A stretch of 64,000 bases of DNA from Frigoribacterium sp. MEB024. Lineage in GTDB: Bacteria; Actinomycetota; Actinomycetes; Actinomycetales; Microbacteriaceae. The translations under genes were made by a program, and so were the position numbers. Each line of letters opens with the position of its first letter. Positions within the stretch are counted from its first letter, which is position 1. The notes under the pieces were generated by a model. It searched no databases. It worked only from the letters and a program-made list of their open reading frames with translations, and was not told the DNA's origin. Shown here piece after piece: positions 16,753 to 26,580 of this stretch. The stretch is taken from NCBI RefSeq assembly GCF_000878135.1, contig NZ_JXQZ01000017.1, forward strand, positions 1-64,000, read 5' to 3'.

Positions 16753-17937
16753 TCAGCGCTCGGTCTCGAGGCCGAGAGCGATGAGTTCGTCGATCAGCTC
16801 GGGGTAGCTGAGGCCGCTCGCCAGCCAGCAGGCGGGGAACATCGAGATGGGTGTGAAGCCGGGCATCGTGTTGACCTCGTTGATCACCCACCCGTCGTCC
16901 GTCAAGAAGAAGTCGACCCGGGCCAGGCCCGTGCCGTCGATCGCCTCGAACGCCAGGGCGGCGAGCCGCTGCATCTCGGCCAGGTCGCCCGGCGCGAGAT
17001 CGGCGGGGCAGACCAGGTCGGCCCCGGGGGCACCGAGGTACTTCGACTCGAAGTCGTAGAACGTGTCGTCCGCGAGGACGATCTCGCCCGCGACCGACGT
17101 GCGGGGCGCCGCCCCGTCGCGTCCACCGAGAACGGCGCATTCGATCTCGCGACCGACGACGGCGGACTCGACGAGCACCTTGTGGTCCTCGGCGAAGGCC
17201 TTCGCCATGGCCGCGGCGAGATCGGCGGGCGAGTCGACGCGGGACACCCCGACGCTCGACCCGGCTCGGGCGGGCTTGACGAACATCGGGTAGCCGAGCG
17301 CCTCGACGTCGCCGGCGACACGATCGGGCGCGGCATCCCAGTCTCGACGGCGGACGGTGCGCCACGGGGCGACGGCCACGCCGGCCGCCTGCAGCACCGT
17401 CTTGGTGAAGTGCTTGTCCATGCCGAGCGACGAGGCGAGCACGCCCGCCCCGACGTAGGGCAGCCCGGTCAGTTCGAGCAGGCCCTGCACCGTGCCGTCC
17501 TCGCCGAACGGACCGTGCAGGATCGGGAACACCACGTCGACCTCGCCCAGCAGGCGCGTCGTGCCGTCGGGCTCGGTGACGGTCAGCTCACGGGTGGTGG
17601 ACGACTCGGGCCAGTGCACGCGCGTGCCGTTGTCGACGACGGTCGGCAGCGTCTCGGCATCGAGCGCGAAGCTCGCCGCGTCGTCGGGCTGGAGGGTGAA
17701 CGCCCCGTCGACGGTGATGCCCACGGGCACCACGTCGTAGCGGGTGCGGTCGATCGCCGAGAGGACTCCCCCGGCCGTGGCGCAGCTGATCGAGTGCTCG
17801 CTGGAGCGGCCACCGAAGAGGACGACCACGACGGTCTTCGCCGCCCCGGGTGCCGAGGTCCCGACCGACGAGACGTCGACCGACGAGATGTCGGCCGCGG
17901 CGAGGCGGGTGGTCGCGGTGGGCTCGGTGCTCGCCAT
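16753..17937 (-). CDS. ddl: D-alanine--D-alanine ligase
   Basis: Makes the D-Ala-D-Ala dipeptide used in peptidoglycan stem peptides. The 394-residue ATP-grasp enzyme shows LFGGRSSEHSISC at the N-terminus, FPILHGPFGEDGTVQG, MDKHFTK, PMFVKPARAGSSVGVSRV, and the metal-binding VINEVNTMPGFTPISMFP. I chose the ATG at 17937 (MASTEPT). An Ala/Ser/Thr-rich lead of about 30 residues precedes the conserved core. It is the last gene of the minus-strand leuC-leuD-murA-plsC-gpsA-ddl run, 91 bp after gpsA. Confidence 0.95.
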   Translation of the reverse strand: MASTEPTATTRLAAADISSVDVSSVGTSAPGAAKTVVVVLFGGRSSEHSISCATAGGVLSAIDRTRYDVVPVGITVDGAFTLQPDDAASFALDAETLPTVVDNGTRVHWPESSTTRELTVTEPDGTTRLLGEVDVVFPILHGPFGEDGTVQGLLELTGLPYVGAGVLASSLGMDKHFTKTVLQAAGVAVAPWRTVRRRDWDAAPDRVAGDVEALGYPMFVKPARAGSSVGVSRVDSPADLAAAMAKAFAEDHKVLVESAVVGREIECAVLGGRDGAAPRTSVAGEIVLADDTFYDFESKYLGAPGADLVCPADLAPGDLAEMQRLAALAFEAIDGTGLARVDFFLTDDGWVINEVNTMPGFTPISMFPACWLASGLSYPELIDELIALGLETER

Positions 17938-18028
17938 GAGGGGCCTTTCGTCGGTGTCACGGCCCGCGGGCCGACCCGCGGTGGGCGGGCTCTGGTCGTC
18001 GCACGCCCCCGGCGAGGACGACCGGCGG

Positions 18029-19123
18029 TCACTCGCCCTGCGGCTCGTCCGTCTCGGTGAGGTGCGGGGCGATGTTGCGCGGGTCGAGTGTACCGGCGAG
18101 CACCTCGGCCACCTGCTGGACGATGGGCATGTCGACACCGCGCGACCGGGCGAGTTCGAGGATCGGAGCGACGGAGGCCAGCCCCTCGGCGGTCTGGTTC
18201 ATCTGGCGCACGACGTCGCCGAAGGCGTAACCCTGCCCGAGCAGCCGACCCGCCGTGTTGTTGCGCGAGAGCGGCGACTCGCAGGTGGCGATGAGGTCGC
18301 CCAACCCGGCGAGACCGGCGAGGGTCTCGGCCTTGGCCCCGAACGACACGGCGAACGCGGTCATCTCGGCCAGTCCGCGCGTGATGATCGAGGCTTTGGT
18401 GTTCTCGCCGTACCCGACGCCGTCGACGATGCCGATCGCGACGGCGATCAGGTTCTTGAGGACGCCGCCGAACTCGGTGCCGATCACGTCGGTGTTCACG
18501 AACGACCGGAAGTACGGGTTGGTGGCGGTGGCCGCCACCAGGGTCGCCGTGTCGAGGCTGTACGACGACACGACGGCGGCCGTGGGCTGCCGCTTCGCGA
18601 TCTCGAGGGCGAGGTTGGGCCCCGACGCGACGGCGATCAGGTCGCGGTCGATGCCGAGCTCGGCCTCGATCACCTCGCTCATGCGCAACCCGGTGGCCTT
18701 CTCGACGCCCTTCATCAGGCTGACGACCGGCACGCCGGACGGGACCATGCCGCGGATCGCGGTCAGGTTGTCGCGGAGCGTCTGGCTGGGGACCGACAGG
18801 TAGACCTGCTCGGCACCCGCCAGGGCCTGCTCGACCGACGGGGTCGCGACGAGGGTGCGGGGCAGGTTGATGCCCGGCAGGTAGTCGCTGTTGCGCTTGC
18901 TCTCGGTGATCTCGCGGGCCACCTCGGGTCGACGGGCCCAGAGCGTGACGTCCGCGCCCCCCTCGGCGAGGACCTTGGCGAAGGTCGTGCCCCAGCTGCC
19001 CGATCCCAGGACGGCGACCCGGCGCGGGATCGAGTCGCGCATGACGATCGAGATCGCCTCGGTCGTGACCGCCCCTTCTCCGAGGGCCTCGATGGCGCCT
19101 TCGCGTGACTCGGAGCTACTCAA
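18029..19123 (-). CDS. gpsA: Glycerol-3-phosphate dehydrogenase [NAD(P)+]
   Basis: Reduces dihydroxyacetone phosphate to sn-glycerol-3-phosphate for phospholipid synthesis. The 364-residue protein carries the Rossmann motif VLGSGSWGTTFAKVLAEGG, the catalytic-domain motif GVLKNLIAVAIGIVDG with the conserved Lys, and GLGDLIATCESPLSRN. About 30 non-conserved residues precede the Rossmann strand, so an internal start (for example MRDSIPRR) is possible. The start overlaps the end of plsC by 8 bases, linking the supply of G3P to its acylation. Confidence 0.94.
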   Translation of the reverse strand: MSSSESREGAIEALGEGAVTTEAISIVMRDSIPRRVAVLGSGSWGTTFAKVLAEGGADVTLWARRPEVAREITESKRNSDYLPGINLPRTLVATPSVEQALAGAEQVYLSVPSQTLRDNLTAIRGMVPSGVPVVSLMKGVEKATGLRMSEVIEAELGIDRDLIAVASGPNLALEIAKRQPTAAVVSSYSLDTATLVAATATNPYFRSFVNTDVIGTEFGGVLKNLIAVAIGIVDGVGYGENTKASIITRGLAEMTAFAVSFGAKAETLAGLAGLGDLIATCESPLSRNNTAGRLLGQGYAFGDVVRQMNQTAEGLASVAPILELARSRGVDMPIVQQVAEVLAGTLDPRNIAPHLTETDEPQGE

Positions 19124-19898
19124 AGCGGCCTGTCTCCTTCTGGTGGTTCTTGGTGGGGTTCCAGCGTTCGACGGGTGCCTTCTCGCCCCGCAGCCGCTCG
19201 ACCAGCTCGGTGACGGCGTCCATCACGAGGGCGGTGGCGGCCGTGACCGAGGCCTGGTCGAGGGGACGATCGCGGAAGGCCGAGAGGTCGACGGGGTCGC
19301 CGATCACGACGGCGATGCGCTTGCGCGGGAAGGCGTGCAGCCGACTCGAGTAGCGACCCATGAGGTGCTGGCTGCCCCAGTGCGCCATCGGGACGACCGG
19401 CACCCCGGCGGCGAGGGCGAGGCGCACGGCACCGCTCTTGCCCTTCATGGGCCAGAGGTCGGGGTCGCGGGTGAGGGTGCCCTCGGGGTAGACGATCACG
19501 CCACCGCCCCGGGCGACGAGCAGACGCCCGGCCGCCAGGGGGTCGTGGTCGTGGGTACGACCCGCCCGCTCGACGGGGATGTGCCCCATCGCGTGCATCA
19601 TGCGGCCGAACACCGGCACCCGGAACAGGGACGCCTTCGCGAGGAAGCGCGGCACCCGCCCGAGTGACCACATCACTCGACCGACGACCACCGGGTCGAT
19701 GTTCGTGTAGTGGTTCGGGGTCAGCACGAACGCACCCTCGGCCGGCAGCTTGTCGCCGTCGACGATGTCGATCCGGGCCATGAGGTCGAAGAGGGGCGCG
19801 GCAGGAGTCGCGAGGACTCGGAAGAACGCGCCCTTCTCCTTGCGACGCCTGCGCGCCGGGACCGGGACGACAGGGGCGTCGGGGTCGGCTGTCGACAC
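19116..19898 (-). CDS. plsC: 1-acyl-sn-glycerol-3-phosphate acyltransferase (PlsC-type)
   Basis: A LPLAT-family acyltransferase making phosphatidic acid. The catalytic NHYTNID (HX4D) block lies near residue 65, and the PEGTLTRD glycerol-phosphate-binding block near residue 135. An Arg/Lys-rich N-terminus (ARRRRKEKG) suggests peripheral membrane binding. I place the start at GTG 19898, 7 bases after the murA stop. A GTG at 19931 would overlap murA by 26 bases. The gene lies between murA and gpsA, joining wall and lipid precursor synthesis in one operon. Confidence 0.9.
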   Translation of the reverse strand: MSTADPDAPVVPVPARRRRKEKGAFFRVLATPAAPLFDLMARIDIVDGDKLPAEGAFVLTPNHYTNIDPVVVGRVMWSLGRVPRFLAKASLFRVPVFGRMMHAMGHIPVERAGRTHDHDPLAAGRLLVARGGGVIVYPEGTLTRDPDLWPMKGKSGAVRLALAAGVPVVPMAHWGSQHLMGRYSSRLHAFPRKRIAVVIGDPVDLSAFRDRPLDQASVTAATALVMDAVTELVERLRGEKAPVERWNPTKNHQKETGRFE

Positions 19899-19905
19899 CG
19901 GTCGA

Positions 19906-21273
19906 TCAGCCCTTGAAGTCGAAGTCGGCACCCAGCTTGCGGAGCTTCGCGATGAAGTGCTCGTAGCCGCGGCTGATGATGCCGACGTTGCTGATCTTCG
20001 ACTCGCCCTCGGCGGTCAGCGCCGCGATGAGGTGGCTGAACCCGCCGCGCAGGTCGGGCACGCGGATGTCGGCTCCGTGCAGGGCGGTCGGTCCGTTGAT
20101 GACCGCGGCCTGCTCGAACTCGCGACGCGCGACGCGGCGGTCGTGGTCGGGCAGTCCGTCTTTGTGGACCGTGATGTCGGCGCCCATGTCGTTGAGGGCC
20201 TCGGTGAACTGGAAGCGGTTCTCGTAGACCGTCTCGTGGACGACGGAGGTGCCCTGCGCCTGCGTGAGCGCGACGATGAGCGGCTGCTGCCAGTCGGTCA
20301 TGAACCCGGGGTGGACGTCGGTCTCGACGACGACGGGCTTGAGCTCGCCACCGGGGTGGAAGAAGCGGATGCCGTCCTCGTGGACGTCGAAGTCGCCGCC
20401 GACCTTGCGGAAGACGTTGAGGAACGTCATCAGGTCTTTCTGGTCGGCACCCTCGACGAAGATGTCGCCCTTGGTGGCGAGTGCGGCCGAGGCCCAGCTC
20501 GCGGCCTCGTTGCGGTCGTTGATCGCCCGGTGCGTGTAGCCGCGGAGCTTCTCGACGCCCTCGATGAAGATGACGCGGTTCGGTTCGACCGAGACGACGG
20601 CGCCCATCTTCTGCAGGATCGCGATGAGGTCCATGATCTCGGGCTCGATCGCGGCGTTGCGCAGTTCGGTGACGCCCTTGGCGAGCACCGCGGTCAGCAG
20701 CACCTGCTCGGTGGCGCCGACGCTCGGGTAGGGCAGCTCGATGTTGGCGCCGGTGAGGCCGTCGGGCGCGGTGAGGTGGATGCCGTTGTACGACTTGTCG
20801 ACGACGGCACCGAAGGCCCGCAGGGCGTCGAGGTGGAAGTCGATGGGTCGGTCGCCGATGCGGCAGCCGCCGAGGTCGGGGATGAACGCCTCGCCCAGGC
20901 GGTGCAGCAGCGGTCCGCAGAAGAGGATCGGGATGCGGCTCGAGCCGGCGTGGGCGTCGATCTCGGCGAAGTGGGCCGACTCGACGTTGGAGGGGTCGAG
21001 GATCATCTCGCCGCGAGCCGGGTCGGTGATGCGCACGCCGTGCACCGAGAGCAGGCCGCGGACGACGTTGACGTCGCTGATGTCGGGGACGTCCTTGAGG
21101 ATGCTGGGGGTGTCGCCCAGGAGGGCCGCGACCATGGCCTTCGTGGCCAGGTTCTTGGCACCACGCACCTCGATGCGACCGATCAGCGGCTTGCCGCCGC
21201 GGATGACGATCTCATCGGAGGTCAACCCCACACGGGCACCTGCTGCTGCTGCGTCTTGGACGAGAGAGTTCAC
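19906..21273 (-). CDS. murA: UDP-N-acetylglucosamine 1-carboxyvinyltransferase
   Basis: The first committed step of peptidoglycan synthesis, adding enolpyruvate from PEP to UDP-GlcNAc. The 455-residue protein has the RGAKNLATKAMVAALL substrate loop and the active-site loop DLGGCRIGDRPIDFHL. The Cys here is the residue alkylated by fosfomycin; mycobacteria have Asp instead, so a fosfomycin-sensitive type is expected. The GTG start follows the leuD TAA stop with no gap, indicating translational coupling. Confidence 0.95.
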   Translation of the reverse strand: MNSLVQDAAAAGARVGLTSDEIVIRGGKPLIGRIEVRGAKNLATKAMVAALLGDTPSILKDVPDISDVNVVRGLLSVHGVRITDPARGEMILDPSNVESAHFAEIDAHAGSSRIPILFCGPLLHRLGEAFIPDLGGCRIGDRPIDFHLDALRAFGAVVDKSYNGIHLTAPDGLTGANIELPYPSVGATEQVLLTAVLAKGVTELRNAAIEPEIMDLIAILQKMGAVVSVEPNRVIFIEGVEKLRGYTHRAINDRNEAASWASAALATKGDIFVEGADQKDLMTFLNVFRKVGGDFDVHEDGIRFFHPGGELKPVVVETDVHPGFMTDWQQPLIVALTQAQGTSVVHETVYENRFQFTEALNDMGADITVHKDGLPDHDRRVARREFEQAAVINGPTALHGADIRVPDLRGGFSHLIAALTAEGESKISNVGIISRGYEHFIAKLRKLGADFDFKG

Positions 21274-21870
21274 TTACTTCACCGGCAATGTCTTCGGGCG
21301 CCAGGCGGCGCGGCGGGATTCGAATTCTGTGATGGCCGCTTCGTCGCGGAGCGTCAGGCCGATGTCGTCGAGGCCTTCGAGGAGACGCCACTTAGTGTAG
21401 GCATCGACTTCGAATCCGACGGTGAGGCTGCCGACCGTGGCGGTCTGGGCCACGAGGTCGACCGTGATCTCGACGCCGGGCCGGCGGTCGATCTCGGCCC
21501 AGATGCGCTCGACGTCGTCTTCGGCGACGGCCGCGGCGAGCAGTCCCTGCTTGCCGGAGTTGCCCCGGAAGATGTCGCCGAAGCGCGAGCTGATGATGAC
21601 GTCGAAGCCGAAGTCGCGCAGCGCCCACACGGCGTGCTCACGACTCGAACCGGTGCCGAAGTCCGGCCCGGCGACGAGGACGCGCGCGCCCTGGAACTCG
21701 GGCCGGTTCAGCACGAACTCGGGGTCGTTGCGCCACCCGAAGAACAGGGCGTCCTCGAAGCCCGTCTTGGTGACCCGCTTCAGGAACTGCGCCGGGATGA
21801 TCTGGTCGGTGTCGACGTTCGAGCGCTTCAGCGGCGCGGCGACCCCGGTGACGGTGGTGAACTTCTGCAT
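21274..21870 (-). CDS. leuD: 3-isopropylmalate dehydratase small subunit
   Basis: The swivelling small subunit of isopropylmalate isomerase in leucine synthesis. The 198-residue protein shows [34 protein letters not shown] and [18 protein letters not shown]. The ATG at 21870 overlaps the leuC TGA stop (ATGA). The last 40 or so codons use more A/T-ending triplets (ACT, ACA, TTG) than the body of the gene. Confidence 0.95.
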   Translation of the reverse strand: MQKFTTVTGVAAPLKRSNVDTDQIIPAQFLKRVTKTGFEDALFFGWRNDPEFVLNRPEFQGARVLVAGPDFGTGSSREHAVWALRDFGFDVIISSRFGDIFRGNSGKQGLLAAAVAEDDVERIWAEIDRRPGVEITVDLVAQTATVGSLTVGFEVDAYTKWRLLEGLDDIGLTLRDEAAITEFESRRAAWRPKTLPVK

Positions 21871-23372
21871 CAGAGGGCCCTTGCTCGATCGGTGCCGTCG
21901 GCGAGGACGGGTTCGTCGGTCGCCCGGGCGTCGGAGGCCGCCGCGGCGGCGTGGTCGTCGTCCGACCGGAGGTCCCACGGCGAGGACAGGGTCCCGCGCA
22001 CCGCGGTGGCGGCGGCGACGAGGGGCGACACGAGGTGCGTGCGACCGCCCTTGCCCTGCCGACCCTCGAAGTTGCGGTTCGACGTCGACGCACACCGCTC
22101 GCCCGGTGCGAGCTGGTCGGGGTTCATGCCGAGGCACATCGAGCACCCGGCGAAGCGCCACTCGGCGCCGAACGCGATGAAGACCTGGTCGAGCCCCTCG
22201 GCCTCGGCCTCGAGCCGGACGCGAGCCGACCCCGGCACGACCATGACGCGCACGCCCTCGGCCTTGCTGCGGCCGCGGATGATCGACGCGAACGCACGCA
22301 GGTCTTCGATGCGGCTGTTGGTGCACGACCCCATGAACACGGCGTCGACCGGGATGGCCTTCATCGGCGTGCCGGCCTCGAGGGCCATGTACTCGAGCGC
22401 GCGCGTCGCCGCGGCCTTCTCGTTGGGGTCGACGACCGACTCGGGGTCGGGCACGGAGTCGCTGAGCGACACGCCCTGGCCCGGGTTGGTGCCCCACGTG
22501 ACGAAGGGCTCGAGAGTGTCGGCGTCGAGGAAGATCTCGGCGTCGAACACGGCGTCGTCGTCGGTCGGCAGGGTGTCCCAGTAGGCGACGGCTTCGTCCC
22601 AGTCGGCACCCGTGGGAGCGTGCGGCCGACCCTGCAGGTAGTCGTACGTGGTCTGGTCGGGCGCGACCATGCCCGCCCGGGCACCCGCCTCGATCGACAT
22701 GTTGCAGATCGTCATGCGCCCCTCCATCGAGAGGGCGCGGATCGCACTGCCGCGGTACTCGAGCACGTAGCCCTGCCCGCCGCCGGTGCCGATCTGGGCG
22801 ATGACCGCGAGGATGATGTCCTTCGCGGTCACGCCGGGGCGCAGCGTGCCCTCGACGGTGACCGCCATGGTCTTGAACGGCTTGAGCGGCAGCGTCTGCG
22901 TCGCCATGACGTGCTCGACCTCACTCGTGCCGATGCCGAACGCCATGGCCCCGAACGCCCCGTGGGTCGAGGTGTGCGAGTCGCCGCAGACGACCGTGAT
23001 GCCCGGCATCGTCAGGCCCAGCTGGGGGCCGACGACGTGCACGATGCCCTGCTCGGCGTCGCCCAACGGGTGCAGGCGGACGCCGAACTCGGCCGTGTTG
23101 CGGCGGAGCGTCTCGATCTGCGTGCGGCTCGTCAGGTCGGCGATCGGCTTGTCGATCGCGAGGGTCGGCGTGTTGTGGTCCTCGGTCGCGATCGTCAGGT
23201 CGGTGCGACGCAGGGGCCGGTCGGCCTGGCGCAGTCCGTCGAAGGCCTGGGGGCTGGTGACCTCGTGCACGAGGTGGAGGTCGATGTAGAGAAGGTCGGG
23301 GGCGCCGTCTTCGCCCTTGACGACGACGTGGTCGTCCCATACTTTCTCGGCCAGCGTCCTACCCACGGGCAC
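21870..23372 (-). CDS. leuC: 3-isopropylmalate dehydratase large subunit
   Basis: The catalytic [4Fe-4S] subunit that isomerises 2- to 3-isopropylmalate. The 500-residue protein includes [14 protein letters not shown], the cluster-binding MGSCTNSR (first Cys) and [13 protein letters not shown] (two further Cys), and [20 protein letters not shown]. The start is GTG at 23372 ([10 protein letters not shown]), preceded by AGGAGA. A much longer open frame upstream has no homology and crosses the promoter. An acidic tail of about 30 residues follows the conserved end. It heads the leuC-leuD-murA-plsC-gpsA run. Confidence 0.96.
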   Translation of the reverse strand: MPVGRTLAEKVWDDHVVVKGEDGAPDLLYIDLHLVHEVTSPQAFDGLRQADRPLRRTDLTIATEDHNTPTLAIDKPIADLTSRTQIETLRRNTAEFGVRLHPLGDAEQGIVHVVGPQLGLTMPGITVVCGDSHTSTHGAFGAMAFGIGTSEVEHVMATQTLPLKPFKTMAVTVEGTLRPGVTAKDIILAVIAQIGTGGGQGYVLEYRGSAIRALSMEGRMTICNMSIEAGARAGMVAPDQTTYDYLQGRPHAPTGADWDEAVAYWDTLPTDDDAVFDAEIFLDADTLEPFVTWGTNPGQGVSLSDSVPDPESVVDPNEKAAATRALEYMALEAGTPMKAIPVDAVFMGSCTNSRIEDLRAFASIIRGRSKAEGVRVMVVPGSARVRLEAEAEGLDQVFIAFGAEWRFAGCSMCLGMNPDQLAPGERCASTSNRNFEGRQGKGGRTHLVSPLVAAATAVRGTLSSPWDLRSDDDHAAAAASDARATDEPVLADGTDRARAL

Positions 23373-23409
23373 GCCCCTTCTCCTGTATCGACGGCAAGAT
23401 GATCCGTGG

Positions 23410-23438
23410 AGTCTACGCCAGTGTTTCGGGCAGGTTTC
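23410..23438 (-). promoter_or_regulatory. Probable leuC promoter
   Basis: On the minus strand, GAAACC (23433-23438) and TAGACT (23410-23415) are spaced by 17 bp. The start point would fall about 30 bases before the GTG, leaving room for the AGGAGA ribosome site. I see no leader peptide or T-box in the 213-bp gap. Confidence 0.4.
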
Positions 23439-23585
23439 TCGACGGTCGTTGGGGTGAACCCCGCCCCCACGACGGCCATTCCCGGCGCACCCGACGGCTG
23501 CGGCGAGCGCCCGGGGCGAGGGCTCCGAATAGCATGACGACACCCGTCGGGCGGACGACGGCTGCGCTCGACGAGGAGGCCGACC

Positions 23586-25085
23586 ATGAGCCACCCCGAG
23601 CGCGCACGCGACCACCCCCGGGAGGCGCGGGTCGCCGGCCGCTGGCGCCGCGCCTCCCCGGGTCGTCGCCTCGTCGGCGTGCTGGGCGCACTGGTCGTGG
23701 CGTGCACGCTCGTGGCCGCCGGGGCGGTCTCGGTGGCACCGCGGTACGGCGACGGCCGCCCCTGGACGGGGCTCGCGGTCGACGACCTCAGACGGTCGCC
23801 GGACGCGACCGGCTGGACCCTCGACCTGGCGGCGACGCTCGCGCCGGACGCACCCCGTCGGTGCCTGAACTTCTGGGCGTCCCCGGCGGTCGACGGACTC
23901 GTGGCGGTCGGCACCTCGGTCGACCTCGACTTCGGCGACGCGTTGGGCGCGCCGGCCTGTCGGTCGTACGCGTCCGCGGCGGACACGAGCCTGATCGGGC
24001 TGGTGGAGACGGCGACGGGCACGGTCCGCTGGGTGCACGACCTGGCCCGTGACGTCCCCGACACCGACGCCCTGAGCATCCCCGCGACGCAGGTCGTCCC
24101 GTCGGCCGGTCGCGTGCTGGTGCAGACCCAGACCACGGGGGCGACCGTGCTGGCCGCCCTCGACCTGCGCGACGGTTCGCTCGTCGAGTCGACCCGCGGC
24201 CGGCGCGACCTGCCCAGCGTCAGCGTCGACTCGCGGGGACCCCTGCAGCTGCGCACGTTCTCGGGCATCGCCGGGTCGGGCGACCGCTACCAACTGGTGG
24301 AGGCCTCGCGTCTCGCCGACCCGGTGTGGGAGGGCGGGGTCGACTCGGGCAGTTCGCCGGCGCTGCTGAACGACGGCGCCCTCGTGTCGCGGGGCGGCGA
24401 GACCGTGTTCGTCGACGCCGCCACGGGCCGGGAACGACCGTTCGCGGCGTCGCCGGACGAGATCGCCGTACCGCCCGTCGGCTCGTCCGTGACGACCGAG
24501 GACGGGCGCCGCGTCGTCGCCTTCGGCATCGAGCGCACCCGTGCGAACGGCACCGTCGAGGCCCTCGACGACGACGGTGAGGCCGTCTGGAGCCGCCCGA
24601 CCAGCGGCCGTCGGCTCGCGGTCACGCCGTCGTGCGTGGTCGTCGTCACCGGCGGCGACACGGCGGCGGAGTGCCTCGACCCCCGCGACGGCACGGTCCG
24701 CTGGACGACCGACCTCGGTGCCCCGTTCGCGGTCGAGGCCGTGCCGGGTCAGCGCGCGGCCGACGTGTTCGTCGTCGTGCAGCGATCGGGTGGGTCACGC
24801 CTGCTCGCCCTCGACGGCACCGACGGACACACCCGCTTCAGCTCGTCCGTCGGACTGCTCGACGACCTCGCCGCGGCGGGCCGGTCGGTGCTCTACCTGC
24901 AGACGGACGACGGTCGTTCGTCGGGGCGGAACGTGGCGGCCCTCGACCTGGACGACGGCCGGCCGCTCTGGACGACCTCGACGTCGGGCAGCGTGGCGTT
25001 CTGGGGCGGTCACCTCGTGCGGATCGACGAGCAGGGGGTCGCCCGGCGGCTCGTCGACACCGCCCGCGTCGGGGCGACGTCGTGA
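23586..25085 (+). CDS. PQQ-type beta-propeller repeat protein (first of a tandem pair)
   Basis: A 499-residue protein with an Arg-rich cytoplasmic start and one membrane anchor or signal segment at about residues 28-50. The secreted domain has repeated units ending in variants of G-x-x-x-W ([33 protein letters not shown]), typical of PQQ-binding-like or outer-membrane assembly propellers. No quinoprotein active-site residues can be assigned, so a structural or ligand-binding role is as likely as catalysis. GAGGAGG lies 8 bases before the ATG. It overlaps the following paralogue by 4 bases. Confidence 0.85.
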   Translation: MSHPERARDHPREARVAGRWRRASPGRRLVGVLGALVVACTLVAAGAVSVAPRYGDGRPWTGLAVDDLRRSPDATGWTLDLAATLAPDAPRRCLNFWASPAVDGLVAVGTSVDLDFGDALGAPACRSYASAADTSLIGLVETATGTVRWVHDLARDVPDTDALSIPATQVVPSAGRVLVQTQTTGATVLAALDLRDGSLVESTRGRRDLPSVSVDSRGPLQLRTFSGIAGSGDRYQLVEASRLADPVWEGGVDSGSSPALLNDGALVSRGGETVFVDAATGRERPFAASPDEIAVPPVGSSVTTEDGRRVVAFGIERTRANGTVEALDDDGEAVWSRPTSGRRLAVTPSCVVVVTGGDTAAECLDPRDGTVRWTTDLGAPFAVEAVPGQRAADVFVVVQRSGGSRLLALDGTDGHTRFSSSVGLLDDLAAAGRSVLYLQTDDGRSSGRNVAALDLDDGRPLWTTSTSGSVAFWGGHLVRIDEQGVARRLVDTARVGATS

Positions 25086-26527
25086 GGCCGGGACGCCGGC
25101 TGGCCGTGACCTACGCCGTCGTGGCCCTGGCCGCGCTCGCGACGACGGCCCTCGTCGCACCGACGCAGCCCGAGTACGGGGCCGACCCGCCCTGGCAGGG
25201 CGTCGAGGTCGACGACCTCCGGCAGGAACCCGGCACGACCGGGTGGCGGGTCGACCTGCGGGCCGCCCTCGCGCCCGAGGCCCCCGCCGAGTGCCTCCGC
25301 TACCGGGCCACACCCGTCGAGCAGGGGCTCGCGCTCGTGAGCGCCGCCGGGGCCTGGACCTACGGCTTCGCCAACGACGGCGACTGTGCCACCCCGACCC
25401 AGGGAGTCGGCACACGGATCGGTGCGCTCGACGTCGACCGCGGCACCTTCCGCTGGGTGCACGACGTCGCCGACGACCTCGCCGGGCTCGACCTGACCGG
25501 ACCCGCCCTCGTGTCGTCCGTGACGACGGTGCCCGGGGCAGGACTCGTGCTCGTCCGGGCGGCGGTGGACGGCGAACAGGTGCTGGCGACGCTGTCCCTC
25601 GAGACCGGGCGTCCCGTCGAGGTGGTCGAGACCGGCTCGGCCGGCGACGGGGACCAGTTCCAGACCGTCGGAGCCGTGGTGGTCACCGGACGACAGCAGG
25701 GCGTCGGAGGCGTCTACCGCTACGACCTGCGCGACGCCCGCGACCTCGACCGGGTGGTGTGGAGTGGACCCGCCTCGACCACGGGCGTCGCCCTCGCCCT
25801 GACCGACCGGCTCGTCGTGGCCCGGGCGGACGGCTCGGTCCAGGTCGACCTCGTCACCGGCGTCGAGCGCCCCTGGGGTGCGCGGCTCGACCGGCTGATC
25901 GGTTACGTCGTCCACGACGACGTCGTCTACGCCCCCCGAGGAGGCGCGGCCACGGGACGCGGGGACGCGGGCTTCGTCGCGTTGACCGCCGGCGGCGAGC
26001 GTCTCTGGAGCTCGGACCGCGACGTCCGGGGCGGCTACTCGGTGACGCGGTCGTGCCTCGCCGTCACCGACGTGCGTTCGCGGACGGTGACGTGCCTCGA
26101 CCTCGCGACCGGAGAGGCGCGGTGGACCGACCGGGCGTCGAGCTCGTCCGCCCTCGAGGGCCTGCCCGGTCAGACCGACGACCGCGTCTTCGCGACGGCG
26201 ACCGCCGCGGGCCCCGGCCCGGTCGTGGTCCGCGCACTCGACGGGTCCACCGGCTCGGCCGGCGCACGGGTGTCGCTGCCCGACGGAGCCGTCCTCGCGG
26301 CCGCGGGGCGGACGGTCGGCTACGCCCTGGCGTACGGCAGCTCGGGCGGCCGGTCGACCCTCGTGGCGTTCGACCTCTCGAGCGGGCGCGCCCTCTGGGA
26401 ACACGCCGCGGAATTGCAGGTCTACGCCTGGGCGGGGCGGCTGGTGGACGTGGACGTCGACGGGGTCGCGCGGGTGCTGGTCTCCCCCGATCGCCTCGCG
26501 GTCCCGACGGGCTCGTCCGGAGGGTGA
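25082..26527 (+). CDS. PQQ-type beta-propeller repeat protein (second of a tandem pair)
   Basis: A 481-residue paralogue of the preceding gene. After an N-terminal membrane anchor (residues 8-26) it repeats the same opening block: [18 protein letters not shown] versus [18 protein letters not shown] in gene one, then [10 protein letters not shown] versus [10 protein letters not shown], and [11 protein letters not shown] versus [11 protein letters not shown]. Later blades show [15 protein letters not shown] and GRALWEH. The GTG start overlaps the TGA of gene one (GTGA), so the pair is translationally coupled and likely arose by tandem duplication. Function unknown. Confidence 0.85.
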   Translation: MRPGRRLAVTYAVVALAALATTALVAPTQPEYGADPPWQGVEVDDLRQEPGTTGWRVDLRAALAPEAPAECLRYRATPVEQGLALVSAAGAWTYGFANDGDCATPTQGVGTRIGALDVDRGTFRWVHDVADDLAGLDLTGPALVSSVTTVPGAGLVLVRAAVDGEQVLATLSLETGRPVEVVETGSAGDGDQFQTVGAVVVTGRQQGVGGVYRYDLRDARDLDRVVWSGPASTTGVALALTDRLVVARADGSVQVDLVTGVERPWGARLDRLIGYVVHDDVVYAPRGGAATGRGDAGFVALTAGGERLWSSDRDVRGGYSVTRSCLAVTDVRSRTVTCLDLATGEARWTDRASSSSALEGLPGQTDDRVFATATAAGPGPVVVRALDGSTGSAGARVSLPDGAVLAAAGRTVGYALAYGSSGGRSTLVAFDLSSGRALWEHAAELQVYAWAGRLVDVDVDGVARVLVSPDRLAVPTGSSGG

Positions 26528-26544
26528 CGCCTCGTCCGCCCGGC

Positions 26545-26560
26545 TCGAACACGTGTTCGA
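26545..26560. promoter_or_regulatory. Perfect LexA (SOS) box upstream of alkB
   Basis: TCGAACACGTGTTCGA is a perfect 16-bp palindrome that fits the actinobacterial SOS operator TCGAAC-N4-GTTCGA exactly. It lies 20 bases before the alkB start and covers the expected -35 position of a promoter whose -10 is TAGGGT (26569-26574), an ideal place for repression by LexA. Confidence 0.75.
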
Positions 26561-26568
26561 ATCGAGCG

Positions 26569-26574
26569 TAGGGT
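26569..26574 (+). promoter_or_regulatory. -10 element of leaderless alkB promoter
   Basis: TAGGGT lies six bases before the ATG at 26581. No ribosome site is present between them. Confidence 0.5.
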
Positions 26575-26580
26575 GTCGGG

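Noticed and set aside
19750-22584. 944-residue plus-strand open frame
   Set aside because: Antisense to plsC, murA, leuD and leuC; no domain and no promoter.
21870-24293. An 807-residue LeuC starting far upstream
   Set aside because: The extra 300 residues cross the promoter region and lie antisense to the first propeller gene. GTG 23372 with AGGAGA matches the family N-terminus.
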